Source of the DNA: Microascus cirrosus
Lineage: Eukaryota > Ascomycota > Sordariomycetes > Microascales > Microascaceae
Length of the DNA: 64,000 bases
Reading direction: 5' to 3'
Assembly (NCBI GenBank): GCA_030271035.1
Contig: JAMBUN010000064.1
Span: 18,480 to 82,479 of the forward strand
Shown here: positions 33,462-45,211 of the stretch, piece by piece
Layout: each line of letters opens with the position of its first letter
How positions within the stretch are numbered: the stretch's first letter is position 1
Notes under the pieces: generated by a model
Told to the model about the DNA's origin: nothing
Seen by the model: the letters and a program-made list of their open reading frames with translations, nothing else
Databases searched by the model: none
Made by a program: the position numbers and the translations under genes

Positions 33462-34450
33462 GGTTGCGGCCGGGGGAGGGTTGGGGATGTACTAGATGTG
33501 CAGTGGAAGTTGAGGTTTGGCCGTTAGACGAATATTTTCAGGACCCTGCGAAGTTGCCCCAAGGGTCCAGCTCCAGAGTCGTGGGGCGTGTTGCACCAAT
33601 CATCCGGTAATTTGCCGCATCCAGTAATACCTGCATTCCCAGTGGTCCGCGCACCTGAAAATGCGTCACCGAGGAGGGGTCGGGACAAGGAAAGGGCAGG
33701 TTCGTGCTGCCACGCACAGCAGTCCCGGGTGTTGGCTGGCCAAGAAGCTCATTGTCTGCATATGCAGCGACAACCCGGATGGATTGTCCTGCGTTTGCCC
33801 AAAGGGAGAATGCTCATACATGTAAGGGGGTGGTTTAGGGGGTCTGAAAGCCACGCTGTCAGCCCGCGACAGACATTGGTCAGCTTGGCCTAGAGAAGCA
33901 CCTTGATGGCCCTCTGGCGTCGAGAGTACCCGGATGACGGGGGGAAGTCACGACGGGGTCAGGCGTCACACCGATCGTGCAGCGTCTGGGACATGGCGCT
34001 GGTGCCTTCTTCCTTCGTATATTAATATACAGCTCCTCAAATTTGGGGTAGGTCCGTCGTCGCTTCAGTTTATGTGCTGGGGCTAGTCTCAAACGAAGTA
34101 GATTGGTTATTCTTGACTTGGGGGAAAACTTCAACCTCCCCCACGATACGCTTTTTGTGTCTTTCGTCATCGCGCGCCCAACTGCAACCTCAGTTCCCGT
34201 TCAGCCAAGTCTTCCGAAGGCCGTTCGCTATCGAGGAATATCCGCTTAATACGATCCCACCTCGTTGTCATTGTTCCCTATTCATCGTCCCGATCGTCTC
34301 GGCGGGCCGGATCCGTCGGCGACATTCCACGGAGACTATCGCCCTTTTCTTTGATTTCATTGTCGCCACCTACTTTAAATCCGCCGGACCCTTATGCCCT
34401 GAGGACAACGCTTTTCTGGAGGTTTAGTGAGCGTGAATCTCTGTTTACCC
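33462..34450. other. Divergent intergenic region NUC1-ZRT3
   Basis: No gene recognised. It contains a perfect 14-base palindrome GTATATTAATATAC at 34017-34030. No Zap1-type zinc-response element (ACCTTNAAGGT) was seen. Confidence 0.5.
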
Positions 34451-36216
34451 ATGATGGAGTCGAACGGCGGAAATGACACTCGCGGGTGGATAATGACCTT
34501 CGTGAGCGGTGCCGGTAGGTCTATACCTTACTTCGGCCTACGGCATGCCTGTACGCCCGTTACCAGTCTTACTGACCACCACCTGCCTATTAGCCTGCAT
34601 TCTCGGCTCGAGCGTCATATGCGTCGATCTACTCATCCGCCGCCTTCCCGGCAAGCAGAACTTTAGCATCAATAGGAATGGCCCCTTCCTCGCGAGTTCC
34701 CTCAGCCTCAGCTTTGGCGTCATGGTCAGTCCCATAACCAACCGCCCTCTCCCCCTCGGGGCAGATCACGTTGCGGGCCCGTTACGACCGGACCAAAGCT
34801 AACCTACCTTTGCCTGAACAGCTCTTCTCAGCCTTGTACAGCATGCTGCCGACCTCGAAGAAATATTTTGTCCGGTCCGGGTTCTCGCACCAGACGGCTG
34901 GCGTGATGATGGTGGTCTGGCTAGCGGTCGGCTTCTTAGGAATACAGATCGTGTCGAGGTTGGTGCATCGGTTCTTCCCTTCCCACGTTGTCGACTGCGA
35001 CCACAACCACAAGGAACCTCACCATTTCGATCACCATTCCGATCACCATTCGCACAGCCCAAGTCGACATGCGTCGCCGTCACATACACTTCCGGGTAAG
35101 CGCCGCCACGTGCAGGTACCGACTACGATACCTGAGTCTGCAAACGGGAGCGCCGTGGCCTCCGCGTCCTCGTGCGCGTCCGAATCTACACCGCTGCTGG
35201 TACACGAGCACTACGAGCACCCAGTGGACGGGAGGACACACCAAAACACGGACCCATCGGGGGTCGAAGTCACTGATAGAACCAGTGTGGTGCGGGGACC
35301 ATCACAGAGCCACACCGTGCCGGATTATGAAACTACTTCTTCAAGACGGCCGCCGATGGTACAAGTACAGGAGCGAGTGCTGTCGTTCGTCAAGGACTTG
35401 AAGAACAATTGCGACGAGACGGGGCCCTGCTACGGCTACTCGGACCCCTGCGGCCAGGAGTGCTTCAAGCACGTTAACCCCAGCTCCTCAAGCGGTGCCA
35501 GGCGCGTGAGCCTCCTCCGGACCCCAACGGGCTCGCTCTACCTGGGCAACCAGCGCCCGAGCTTCGCGCGCGGACGGGATGTTGAGTCTAGAGACTCCTC
35601 TCTCATTAGCCCGACGGAACGTGCTCCGTCCTCTGGGCCTCCCGGAGACAACGCGGACGAGTCCGCCGATCGTGCCTCCACAAAGTCGGCGGAGGACCTG
35701 GAGGCACAGCACCATCACCATGTGCCCACGAATGCCTTTCTGTCGATCGGACTGCAGACCTCTATCGCCATCGCGTTGCACAAGTTTCCTGAGGGATTCA
35801 TCACCTACGCGACCAATCACGCGAACCCATCGCTGGGTTTTAACGTCTTCATGGCCCTCTTTGTACACAACATCTCCGAGGGTTTTACCATCGCGTTGCC
35901 GCTCTACATGGCGTTGAACAGCCGCATCAAGGCGCTCTTGTGGGCGTTCCTTCTCGGCGGGCTCAGCCAGCCGCTCGGGGCGGGCGTCGCGGCGCTGTGG
36001 TTCCACCTTACCCGCGATAGGGAAGGGTTCTCGCCTAATAATGCGGTTTATGCTGGCTTGTTTGCGGGCACTGCGGGGATCATGGTCAGTGTTGCATTGC
36101 AGCTTTTTGTGGAGAGCTTGAGTCTGGGACATGATCGGAATCTGTCGATTTTCTGCGCGTTCTTGGGGATGGTTATCTTGGGTGTTAGCGGTGCGCTTGT
36201 TGTCGATGAGCACTAA
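34451..36216 (+). CDS. ZRT3: ZIP zinc transporter, vacuolar Zrt3 type
   Basis: Exports stored zinc from the vacuole to the cytosol. Exons 34451-34514, 34594-34724 and 34822-36216 give 529 residues; the two introns are 79 and 97 bases. Two adjacent in-frame ATGs (34451, 34454) compete as start. After three N-terminal membrane segments comes a long hydrophilic loop of over 250 residues with a His-rich metal-binding run (about residues 124-153, including DHNHKEPHHFDHHSDHHSH), a DNHXX-like acidic part and a second HHHH. The ZIP core motifs are HKFPEG at about 385-390 and HNISEG at about 414-419, the two halves of the binuclear metal site. The size and loop match Zrt3 rather than plasma-membrane Zrt1/2. 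Confidence 0.92.
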
Positions 36217-37295
36217 GGAAAAAGGACCACCGACAGGTGTGAGGAAGCTTCTGGAAAATGGGTATGGCGGTATAAACTATGGTCATGATGGTTATACGAG
36301 CCTGCATTTACTTTTATGGGAAGTCCTATCGGACGGCGTTGGTCGGTATATTCCTGGTTGGTATACATTGTTTTTTTCTTTTGGTGTTCAGCGTATTATA
36401 TAGACCGGGAGAATACAGCATGGTCACCGGATACGACATCTTGATAGGTATTGGAGGAAGAGGTCGCCTGAATCCATACAAATGTGAGCATGTGTAGTTA
36501 TGGGTTGACAGGACGCAGTATAGCGCCCACGAGCCCAAATATCGTGAAGTCGCTCAAAAGCCGTAGTAGGCCAACAACTTGGCCTCCATGACAACGGCGC
36601 GCCGTCTACATATATATACTCCGTCGTCCTCAGTTCTTGTTGAGACTACTGCCTAAGCCAGACCGCTCAGAAGTGTCGTGGAGGATCGCGCACGCAGGGA
36701 CAAGTTACTTTTTACGCCTATATTACGCTATGTAACGGATATCTTTTCGTAAGTTTCTTTTCCTGCGCCCAAATAGCAAGATGCTTGAGGAATACCCTCA
36801 ATCCCAGACTCACATGCCCAACTTTTGAAGCCCTTAACGCCGAATACACCAGCCCCCGTACCTTCGGCGTTAGAATGTCTTGTTCCGCGGTTCTGTAACG
36901 CACCTGTCTCCAGTGAACCTAAACTTTTTGCGTGAAAATCTCCCAATATCCTACCCAGCGCCGAACCATCGCTCTGGTCTTTATGCGATTCCAGCGCCGA
37001 ATTGCCAGCATCGCTCCGTCTACCCTCTCCAAACTCCGAGTCACTGCCGACAGAAGGGGGCACCAGGTTAAAAGTCGCCCGCGCTTGCACTCGCTCCGTT
37101 CCGTAACTGACGCCGTAATCTTCCTCTCATCGTACAGTCCAAACGAGCCGCGCTCGGGTATCTCCACCGCGGTGACCCTACGTCAAACAAAATGAACAAT
37201 CAAGCAGCCGTGAATAGCGTGATTGCGTCAGAATATCATAAACGAAAAAAAAAAAAAATAATAAAAGGGTGACCCTTAGGCCGTAGCCAGACATA
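36217..37295. other. Convergent region between ZRT3 and the bZIP gene
   Basis: No assured gene. On the minus strand from about 37120 to 36728 there is a frame of over 120 codons with protein-like composition (for example VGSDSEFGEGRRSD and SALGRILGDFHAKSLGSL) but no ATG. It could be an unlinked exon or chance. An A-run lies at about 37245-37258. Confidence 0.4.
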
Positions 37296-38821
37296 TCACC
37301 TCATGTTGCTCTGATCGAACGCAAACTGGTTGGGAAACGCCATGCTAGCGCTCAGCCCGAAAGGATCCCACTCGAGGTTCGAGTCCAGGAGCTGCGTCAT
37401 GGTCCCGTACTGAGCCGGCCGCGACGTGTGAATTGATTGCGGTGAAGATACGTGCTGTGACCCAGGCGTGGTTGGCGACATTGCCATCTGCTGGGGGCCC
37501 GAGAAGGGAGCTGGGTACGGCCCTGGCCCGCTCGGGGTGTCGAGGTCGGGGTCGTCCATCAAATCACCCTGCGCATCGTATTCTTGCTCTGGCAAACACA
37601 TTAGTGAGGCCTATCCGGGGAAGAGAACGGGTCACACAAGCATACCGAGCTGCTCCATGTGGTTTTGGAACGCCGGGGTCGGATAATAGCCGGCGGCGGA
37701 CGTTGACGCAGTTGAAGGTGGAGCCGTATTCACTGGCGCCGCTCGGGCTGTCGTTCGTGCCGTAGCCTGCGGAGGAACAGCTGAACCGGGCCGTGACGTC
37801 GAAGGTGAGGCAGGGACCGGGCTGAGGGGATGGTTGTGGTTCTTCGCGGCTGCAGGGGGGGCGGATGTCCGCAACGACATGGAGTCTGACACCGGTGGCG
37901 AGAGGGCTGGCTGGCTCCCGAATGCCTGCCCGGAGCTAGTGGGCGAGGTTGCGTGAGACGGTGGTGTCGGCCGACTCTTGGGCGACAGGACGGATGCTGG
38001 CTGCGGCGGGGTCGACATCTGGGTCGCATTTGCACCCTGCTCAAGTTTTGGTGCGATGCTCGACGAGGACTTCCGTGACTGGTGGTGGCGGTTCATGATC
38101 GCTCGCTGTATCGGTGGCGGCTGTACCAGAGGCTGGGTTACATGAGTTGGCCCCAGGTTTGGACTGGTCGTCTTGGCGCATAGCTCGGCTTGCACATCGA
38201 TGCCTGGAAGAGGTTAGTCAAACAAGTGTGGTTAGGAAGGGAGAGGCACTGACCCTTCTCTAGGAGTATACGCTCCAGGAGTGAGTTCTTGTAGCGCAAC
38301 ATCAAACACTCATCGGCTGCGTTCCGGTGTGCCGTCTGAAGGTTATGGAGGTTCTGCTCATGGATCTGAATCGTCTCCTCAAGTTGCTTGATGTACTCCG
38401 TGCGTCGCTCTCGGAACGCAGCTTGTGCCTGGCGGTTCCGTTGCTTCCTTTCCTCCGAAGTGGCGTAGATCTGAACGGTCTGTTAGCAACGACTGCCACC
38501 ATAGTTAAGCGGATGAGCAATGTAGGTGAGCTCAAGGGTTTTCGAACCAGAGGCGGGAAGACGGCTCGACCATTGTTCTGGACCTCCGTACCGGTCGCGC
38601 GCCCTAGACTTTCAAATCCCAACAAGACGTCTACATCAGATGCGGGACATGGCAAGGTTCCTTACCGGCTTTCGGCCTCCCTTCCGCTTGGGCTGCTGCG
38701 GCTCGGGAGGGGCGCTGGTCGTGGGGACGGCCGTCTGCTCGTCCTCGGGGCTAGAGCGCATGGATTCTTCGCTGTCCTCCTTGGGCGGGACTTTTTGGTC
38801 GATGGACATCTTCTCTGCCAT
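37296..38821 (-). CDS. kapC: bZIP transcription factor, kapC-like
   Basis: DNA-binding regulator of the fungal AP-1-like group. Exons 38821-38666, 38470-38254, 38203-37646 and 37588-37296 give 407 residues. The basic region and leucine zipper span the first splice: KRKGGRKP, then EERKQRNRQAQAAFRERR, IKQLEETIQIHEQNLHNLQ and ECLMLRYKNSLLERILLEKG, which continues into GIDVQAEL. NRQAQAAFRERR is the YAP-type basic signature. The rest is Ser/Pro/Ala-rich and disordered, ending in an acidic and hydrophobic tail (NLEWDPFGLSASMAFPNQF) that may activate transcription. The first intron is long (195 bases). The name follows the close match of the bZIP region to Aspergillus kapC. Confidence 0.88.
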
Positions 38822-39996
38822 ACCTCCCTGCCGTCAGGGCGTGAGCGAAGACGGACAGAGAGCGCGGGCGGATGGCTGTTGTAAGAGGTCTGTTGCTTCC
38901 GTCGGGTTTGCTCGCTGGACGAGCTGCGGCAGGCTACAGTGGAAGATGGCTACCAATGACACGTCCCAGCAAAAAAACGAGGGAGTCGGAGTGCGGGTCG
39001 TGTCGTCGTTTGTGTTTTGGAAGGTACTGGGCAAAGTGGTGGCGGGGGTAGAAAGTGCGGCGTGCCAATAATTGTAGTGGGTGATAGGGCACTGTTGCCT
39101 TTGCTGGGCGGTGTCTGCCGACGCGGGGGGGGGATTTCGGGGAGTGCAGGCGGTCCGCCGGTTGAGACGAATTAAGTTTATTCGCCCGCTTCTTTTTTTT
39201 TTTTTTTTAAACAAGATGAAAAACAGCAGCGACTGGCACGCAAAACAAATGCGGCTCTTCGGGCGGAACAAGATGAGTGATGTCAGTCGTGCTGCTCGAG
39301 GGCGTCGGTGCTCAATTTGCGCCCGCAAGATATGGGGTAGACAGGGGGAGAAATGCCCGATTAAGGGTCCAGAAGGGGGTCCAGAAGGGGGGGTGGTGCT
39401 GGCCCAGCGCGTTTGTGGCGCCTAATCAGTACAATCAGGACGGGTACATCAATTGCCGGGTCGAATCCGACAATCTGGTAACTGCGAGCGAGGGGAACGT
39501 ATTCCTGGCCGCAATAATCCGTGTAAGACTGTGGGGGACGAGCAGAACGAAGCGTAATTGAGACACTGTTGCGGGCGCAATTGTCACTGCGCAGGAAATT
39601 TTGCTTCGGAGCGGAGGTCACGGAGAGGGGAAGGGGAAAGGAAAGGGCGACAGCTTTTATGTAATGAAAAATCCTGAGTCGCGCTATCCCCTGTCGAGTG
39701 GTCCGTGACGAAGGGCCAAGACGTGCAAGATGGGGACTAGCGCCTGCCTCGAAGCGAATGTACCTCCCAGGCGAGGTCGTGGGTTGGCTGTTTCCTCTTC
39801 CTCCACGGATGGGCAGGTGGGGTGGGGGAGGCGTTCATGGGTGGGCCAGGCAGGCGGGGATGGGCACATTCTGGTGCGGGCTTAATTTCTTGTTCGTCTG
39901 AGTTGGAAGCCGTGTGCTTGGCGTGATTCTCTCCTCATTGAGCATGCGACCGCCAACGACACACCCCAGCTTCTCGCCGATGAGCGATATACCAGC

Positions 39997-40030
39997 AGCC
40001 AGACACCTCGCAGCCAGACACCTCGCAGCC
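39997..40030. repeat. 15-base tandem duplication
   Basis: Two perfect adjacent copies of AGCCAGACACCTCGC followed by a partial third (AGCC). Confidence 0.8.
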
Positions 40031-40899
40031 TTCTATTCGACTCTTGGAGTCCATAAAGTACCGCACCCTGGCGGTCGCCCTCTCTCGTGTGGTCAAGCAG
40101 CTGCTTATTTGCCTCCACTTATCCACATTTGACGACGTCTTGCATGAGGTGCGCTGATCCGTTTTCCCAGGCAGAACCCCGCTCGGCTGGGTCGCAGCCG
40201 CCCCCGCTTACGGCGTTATTGAGGAATCTCGTGTTTCGGTGGAGCCTGGACAGCCACTGCCTTCCTCACATTTTCCCAAATCCCCCAGTCCCCCTTCCAA
40301 ACGAGGAAATTGCCCTTTCTCCTCCTTCTGCTCTGTCCATTCCCGAACTGCCGAACTTTCCACTTTCACCAAGTACAGTAAGGAGTAATCTGACAGAACT
40401 CCCCGAGTGCGACGGCCTCTGCGTACTTCTTCGGAGTGATCGTGCTAGTCATCTGGTGGTTAGAGTCTTCTAGTGGACCAGTGACATGTTCCTTGGATCT
40501 CCTCACATGAGCCCCATTCATCTGTTATGAGTGAAGGCGGGCGACGATCCCGGCCAGGAATGAAAACCCACTCGTCATTTCAGCTCCAAGAAAGACAGAA
40601 GTTGGAAAGTCGACTAGTTGTGAACCGACGACTCTCTTATCCGTTAACGGGCCAAGGCTGCATGTTTGTCCAAGCCCACCCGTGCCCGAAATGCAACGGG
40701 GAATTGGAACATTCACCAGGCAATAGGCGGAAAACGAAGTGTGACTTCATCATCATGGGCCGTGCCGAGACTTTTGAGACAACAATACTGGATCGGCGTC
40801 GTGCAGAATCCTTCTAGAAGGGCCGCAGTGGCCAATCGACGGGTCTCGTCAGGAAAGCACAGTTTTTGAAGGTTGTGCGGCATCGGAAAAGCTCGATTC

Positions 40900-41412
40900 A
40901 TGAGGTTAGTAAACATAATATTTTTCAAAGCCGCCCTGCTCACAGTCCTTGTCATCGGATGTCGACCTGCCGTATGCCAAAATTTGGACACTCGTACGAG
41001 CACTTGCATGTTGGAGCGGGACAATGTTTGCTCAGTGCCACGTCTGAGCGTTATCCTGGAGTTCGCTCGGTTTCCGCTCCTTGCGCAAGTGTGGCATCCC
41101 ACACCTGATCTCCCTGGTTCTGGGCCGCGGGGGCGCATGGTACGTGCGTGGGTCGAAGTCGCGCGACGGACTGCACAAGGAAGGCTGTTTTGTGAAACAA
41201 GCCCCTCTCGATGTCTATATCCGAGACCGAGAGGAGAGGTGGTTCGTGGCCGATGCCAATCGCCACGAGGGCAATTCCCAATCCCATTCAAGTGGCATGC
41301 ATCTCATCTCACGCAGAACCCTCCAAGAAATTCTGGCCAATCCCACTGGGAAACTGTGCTGCAGCCGACAGCCACGAAGCCATCACACGGACAACCTGAC
41401 GACGATCGCTAG
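40900..41412 (+). CDS. Possible small secreted protein (uncertain)
   Basis: An ATG frame of 170 residues beginning with a convincing signal peptide, MRLVNIIFFKAALLTVLVIG, followed by CRPAVCQ and a short Cys-containing stretch (TSTCMLERDNVCS). After about residue 65 the composition turns Arg/Pro-rich and reads like non-coding sequence, while another frame starting near 41150 looks more protein-like. The true gene may therefore be spliced or broken. No family recognised. Confidence 0.25.
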   Translation: MRLVNIIFFKAALLTVLVIGCRPAVCQNLDTRTSTCMLERDNVCSVPRLSVILEFARFPLLAQVWHPTPDLPGSGPRGRMVRAWVEVARRTAQGRLFCETSPSRCLYPRPRGEVVRGRCQSPRGQFPIPFKWHASHLTQNPPRNSGQSHWETVLQPTATKPSHGQPDDDR

Positions 41413-43126
41413 TCTGGATGAGAAAGTTGTTCTTCGCAGAGGAGGTTGCAATTAGACGTAATGTCGAGAACAAAGTAATCCCATGGACGGAATTACGTGT
41501 TGCGATCACGCTGCCAGCTGAAGAGGCCAGGCCTTGGACCAGCGATCCCAGTCTCCCGACTTCGGAAGCGGAGTTCAATTTTTGAGCGACAAGAGATACC
41601 CTCAAGTTCCGCTCAGGTGACCCCCAACCTTATCCCTGCCGCCTGCAGGGATGTAGCAGCGCGCCGTCCTGCCGGATGGAGGGTGGATGGCAGGGTACAT
41701 GGCTTTTCCGTACCAAGGCACATCTCGGATGTGACGGGTTGCTGTCCGTGCCACCTCAAGTCCAGTGCCCGGGAACAATGACCTTCACGCCAGGGTCCTG
41801 AGGGACGTTGGAGCTCCCCTCGTCGATCTGCAATCGCTGACCGCATGCACGAGCTTTCTGGCAGTGGACTCAATTTGATGAATGGCCTCCAGACCAATAT
41901 GCCAGAGATGAACACTGCATTGGGTCCAAGGTCCGGACACGGAGGCTGCAGGCCTCTCGCCTTCTCGAGACCTCTTGCTGTTACCAGTAAGTATCTGTGC
42001 ATTTGTGCGAGACGCGACGCAGGCCCGCGTGGTCAGATGAACTCCATTCGTACTCGACGACTTACGATCCTAGTCGACTGGTAATTATTATCACTCTCGC
42101 CACGGCTCCGTGGCTTGTAAGTGGCTTCAGAGACACGGTGCCACGATATTTCGCAGGCTTTCCCCATACTTTGCGCCCGCAAGATCCTGGGTTCCAGGTC
42201 CAGCGCCCGCATCGCGGCAGCGAGAATGCTTGTTCCATGCGCGGGAAGCCGCCAAGCGGGTAACTATCCAAGGCTCCCCGGAATTCGAGCTGAGGCTTGC
42301 CCCTGGCTGCTTCGTATTGGATTCGTTTCAGGGTCTCCCATAACCATAAAAAGCAAAGCGTTGCTCAGGCGGACGATTCGTGGGGGTGAGATTGTCTCCA
42401 GCACGGAGTTGCGCCAGCCCCGAGTACTCTTTATCGCTCCACTTGAAATGGGGTCTGATGTTAGCGGTCCCAGGGCATGACAGTTCTCCCGGCAGCAAAA
42501 ATTAGCTAATAGCAGGACAAGCTCTTATCAAGGCGCTGAGCAATACGTGAGGCTTACAGACTATCATTCAACTCTCACCGACGCCAAGAGAACGATCCTC
42601 AAAAGGCGGGTTACGTGTCGCGCCTCGTTTAGCCAGGGGAACTGCCCTCGATCAAACTTTTAGAAGCGCGCCGATCCTTGCGTCTCCTTGCCTTCCGAGT
42701 TGAAGCCATGCCTGCTTGCCAGGCGCTTCTCACAAAGCAGTCGAAGCAGCCGGGGACGACTCGCTCCACCAGTATGCGCCAACAGTAGCGGACGTTCAAC
42801 CATGGAACTACCTGGATTATGAATCTGGACTCGAAACTACATTATATTACTCCGATATCATTGACCGAAAAGGACAAACGCCGCCCATGAAACCTGTCCC
42901 ATCCCATGCCGAACCAGATCCCGTAAACAACATGAAAAAAAGTATTCGTACAGCCCGTGGGAAATGTGTCCACTCGTCCAAACACCCCTTAGCAGCCAAT
43001 ATCGACGGGGTCACAAACTCACAATTCGCGCTACTTCACTACACCTCTGCAAGCTCCTCGCCTCTGTAGCCGTCATGAAAACCCTCCATAAGTGGCTGCC
43101 TCCCTTCCTGTGACATTCCCTAGAAC

Positions 43127-45211
43127 TTAATCGCGGTTCTTCGGCCTTGCAAGCATATTCAGCCGACTCATGCTCAGCACAGGCTTCTTCGGTGTCCGCT
43201 GCGCCTGCACGCCTCCCCTAGGTACCATCGTCTTCTTCGGGGAATCAAGCTTGCACGCGCCCTTCTTTTCCCCGGCCTTACCCATAAGCCGAGGTGCCAG
43301 AAGCGCATCACCCTCAGGCACCTGTTCGTGCTTGCGCTTCTTGGCCGCCCGCTCGGCAGCCTCGCGTTCAGCATCCTCCTCGTCCGTAGTGGGGCGGTGC
43401 CGCTTCTTGCTTCGCATGCCGTGCGAAATTCCGGGTAGCTTGGGAGCAGGCGACCTGTTCTCCTTGTTACCGGAGCGGGTATCAAGGCTGCTGGAGCTGC
43501 CGGCGCCGCTTGGGAAGCTTCCGGGCATAGGAAGCGTGGAAGATCGTACGTGCCGGACACTGGCTTGCCCAGGCGAGGCGCCGAAGCCCGCGGGAGACAT
43601 TCCACTGAAGTTGATGGTGTGATCACTACGGAAGGTAAAGGTGCCCGGAACAGAGGGCGGTGGCATGCTGGTACTCTTCTCGTTGGCAGGCGAGAGCCCG
43701 CTAAATACGGAGAGGTCCGGATACACTACCTCCCCGCTCTGCTGCCCTTCCTCAGCCTTCTTGGAAGACCCTGCCATGACCGAGCCTAAGTTGGGCTGAC
43801 GAGTGTTGGCATGGGAGCCGCGGGCGGACTTGGACAGAGACCTGAAGAGACTCGTGGGTATTGGAGATGGCGAGTTTTGCATCTTCACTGTCTCTCGACT
43901 TTTCGGGGTAGCCTCGATATGCTTGACGAGCTTGCGGCGGGGTGTGGTGAGCGGGAGTGGAGGGAGTGCCTTGTCGACCCGAGAAGGGCCGGGTGTCTTC
44001 GACACTGGGGCGGACGGCAGTGGCAGCGCGCTACCTGGCTTCTCGGGGTCATCAGTGCGCTTTTTGAGAATGGATTTAACCCTGTCGAGTCGGCCGGGAC
44101 TGAAGATGCGGCGGGAGGGAGTCATGTCCCCCCGGAGGTTAGCAGTGGTAGCCGATTTCTTGAGGGAGGGAGCTTCAGATTTGGAGGGCGTTGGGACAAC
44201 CGTGATGGTCGGGCCCTTCGTGGCCACCCTTGACAGCGATGCCTTGGTCGGGCTCACAAGAGACATGGTAGACTTCGAATGGGTGAGAGTAGGCCCATTA
44301 TTACTGCTCGATTTGGGCCTAGGAATAGAGCTTCCGCTGCTGGAGCCAGGGCGGCTGGTCGAGGTGTCATCTTCAAGGCGTTGCTTGAACCGCTTCGCAG
44401 GCGTGGGGGGATTGTTTTCAGCCACCTCAATGGCAGCAGTACGATTCTTCACGGAACTGGGAAGCGCCGGCTTCCTGAATTGAGTGGATCGAGGCGTGTC
44501 AACCTCGTCGAGCTTCGCCTTGGACGGTGAACGCTTAATCGCAGACCTCCTCGTAACGGAGGAAGGAAGCTCATCGAGTTTCGCCTTCGACGACGACCGC
44601 TTGACACCGGCAACGGGCGTAAGCTTCGCCCTAAACGCGGACGGGTGGTTCTCAATCGAGTCCATCTTCTCAAATGCTGCCTCGTGCGCAGCGCTGAACC
44701 GGCCGCTCTTTCCCTTTGGCTTGGCGAACTTCCGACCGCTCATCTGGGGGTCGTGACCCTCTCGCTCGCGCTGGGCGGCGAGGTCTGCCTTGATCCGCGC
44801 GGCATCGCCGCGGAGCTCGTCGAGCATCTTCTTGGCGCGGGCACTGAGACCCGGGTCGGCGCTAGTGTGCGAGACGGAAAAGGTGAAGGGCGTGGCAGGA
44901 AGGGCGCTGCCTTTTGTGGGCGTGGCCTGGTTGAGGCCCGATGGGAGCTCGTTGTCCCTCTTAGCAGGGCGGATATCGGTGAAGCCTAGCCGGAGGCCCG
45001 TGGACGGAGCAGCCATTGTGCTGTGGGCTTTGCTGGGATGCATGGCGGACTTAGGTGGTTGGATCTTTGACGAAACTGGGGTGGAAGGTTCCTTCGGGGG
45101 AGAAGACTCCGGGATTGTGTCCCTGCGCTTGCTGCTGTTCGGGCGCTCATCGTGCTCGGACACGGAGTCGAGGGTCAGAGGTTGGAGATCCTGTTGAGTC
45201 TGGCTCGACAT
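43127..45211 (-). CDS. Disordered basic protein with NuSAP-like motif, possible spindle/chromosome factor
   Basis: One exon of 694 residues; the first ATG is at 45211 (an in-frame TTG lies four codons before). It is very rich in Ser, Pro, Lys and Thr and almost wholly disordered. Near residues 170-186 is GRFSAAHEAAFEKMDSI, which resembles the LHEAHFKKMESI motif of animal nucleolar and spindle-associated proteins. It is followed by two near copies of KRSxSKAKLDE. Further on are many SP/TP phosphorylation-type sites, FSPGRLDRVKSILKK, and a charged helix DAEREAAERAAKKRKHE close to the C terminus with a likely nuclear signal. A microtubule- or chromatin-binding mitotic role is inference from the motif and charge. 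I recognise no firm orthologue. Confidence 0.75.
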   Translation of the reverse strand: MSSQTQQDLQPLTLDSVSEHDERPNSSKRRDTIPESSPPKEPSTPVSSKIQPPKSAMHPSKAHSTMAAPSTGLRLGFTDIRPAKRDNELPSGLNQATPTKGSALPATPFTFSVSHTSADPGLSARAKKMLDELRGDAARIKADLAAQREREGHDPQMSGRKFAKPKGKSGRFSAAHEAAFEKMDSIENHPSAFRAKLTPVAGVKRSSSKAKLDELPSSVTRRSAIKRSPSKAKLDEVDTPRSTQFRKPALPSSVKNRTAAIEVAENNPPTPAKRFKQRLEDDTSTSRPGSSSGSSIPRPKSSSNNGPTLTHSKSTMSLVSPTKASLSRVATKGPTITVVPTPSKSEAPSLKKSATTANLRGDMTPSRRIFSPGRLDRVKSILKKRTDDPEKPGSALPLPSAPVSKTPGPSRVDKALPPLPLTTPRRKLVKHIEATPKSRETVKMQNSPSPIPTSLFRSLSKSARGSHANTRQPNLGSVMAGSSKKAEEGQQSGEVVYPDLSVFSGLSPANEKSTSMPPPSVPGTFTFRSDHTINFSGMSPAGFGASPGQASVRHVRSSTLPMPGSFPSGAGSSSSLDTRSGNKENRSPAPKLPGISHGMRSKKRHRPTTDEEDAEREAAERAAKKRKHEQVPEGDALLAPRLMGKAGEKKGACKLDSPKKTMVPRGGVQAQRTPKKPVLSMSRLNMLARPKNRD

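Larger units (their letters stand above)
38822..43126. other. Gene-poor block upstream of the bZIP gene
   Basis: The first 0.5 kb is the likely leader and promoter of the bZIP gene, with a T-run near 39191-39208. The remaining 3.5 kb has small tandem duplications (39365-39390, 39997-40030), one signal-peptide-like frame at 40900 and several short protein-like frames in changing phase (41418-41585, 42020-42262, 42716-43069), none recognised. It could be one or more decayed genes. Confidence 0.4.

Noticed and set aside
34017..34030. Perfect palindrome GTATATTAATATAC
   Set aside because: An AT palindrome of this length can occur by chance, and it has no partner or known factor.
35488..36213. 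241-codon frame antisense to ZRT3
   Set aside because: Antisense shadow of the ZIP transporter exon; composition is that of a reversed membrane protein gene.
39455..39490. tRNA-like GGTCGAATCC on the plus strand
   Set aside because: Only a weak T-stem pairing, no A box upstream and no acceptor-stem match.
42716..43069. 117-codon frame before the NuSAP-like gene
   Set aside because: No family recognised, no signal peptide and overlapping frames equally open; too weak to call a gene.
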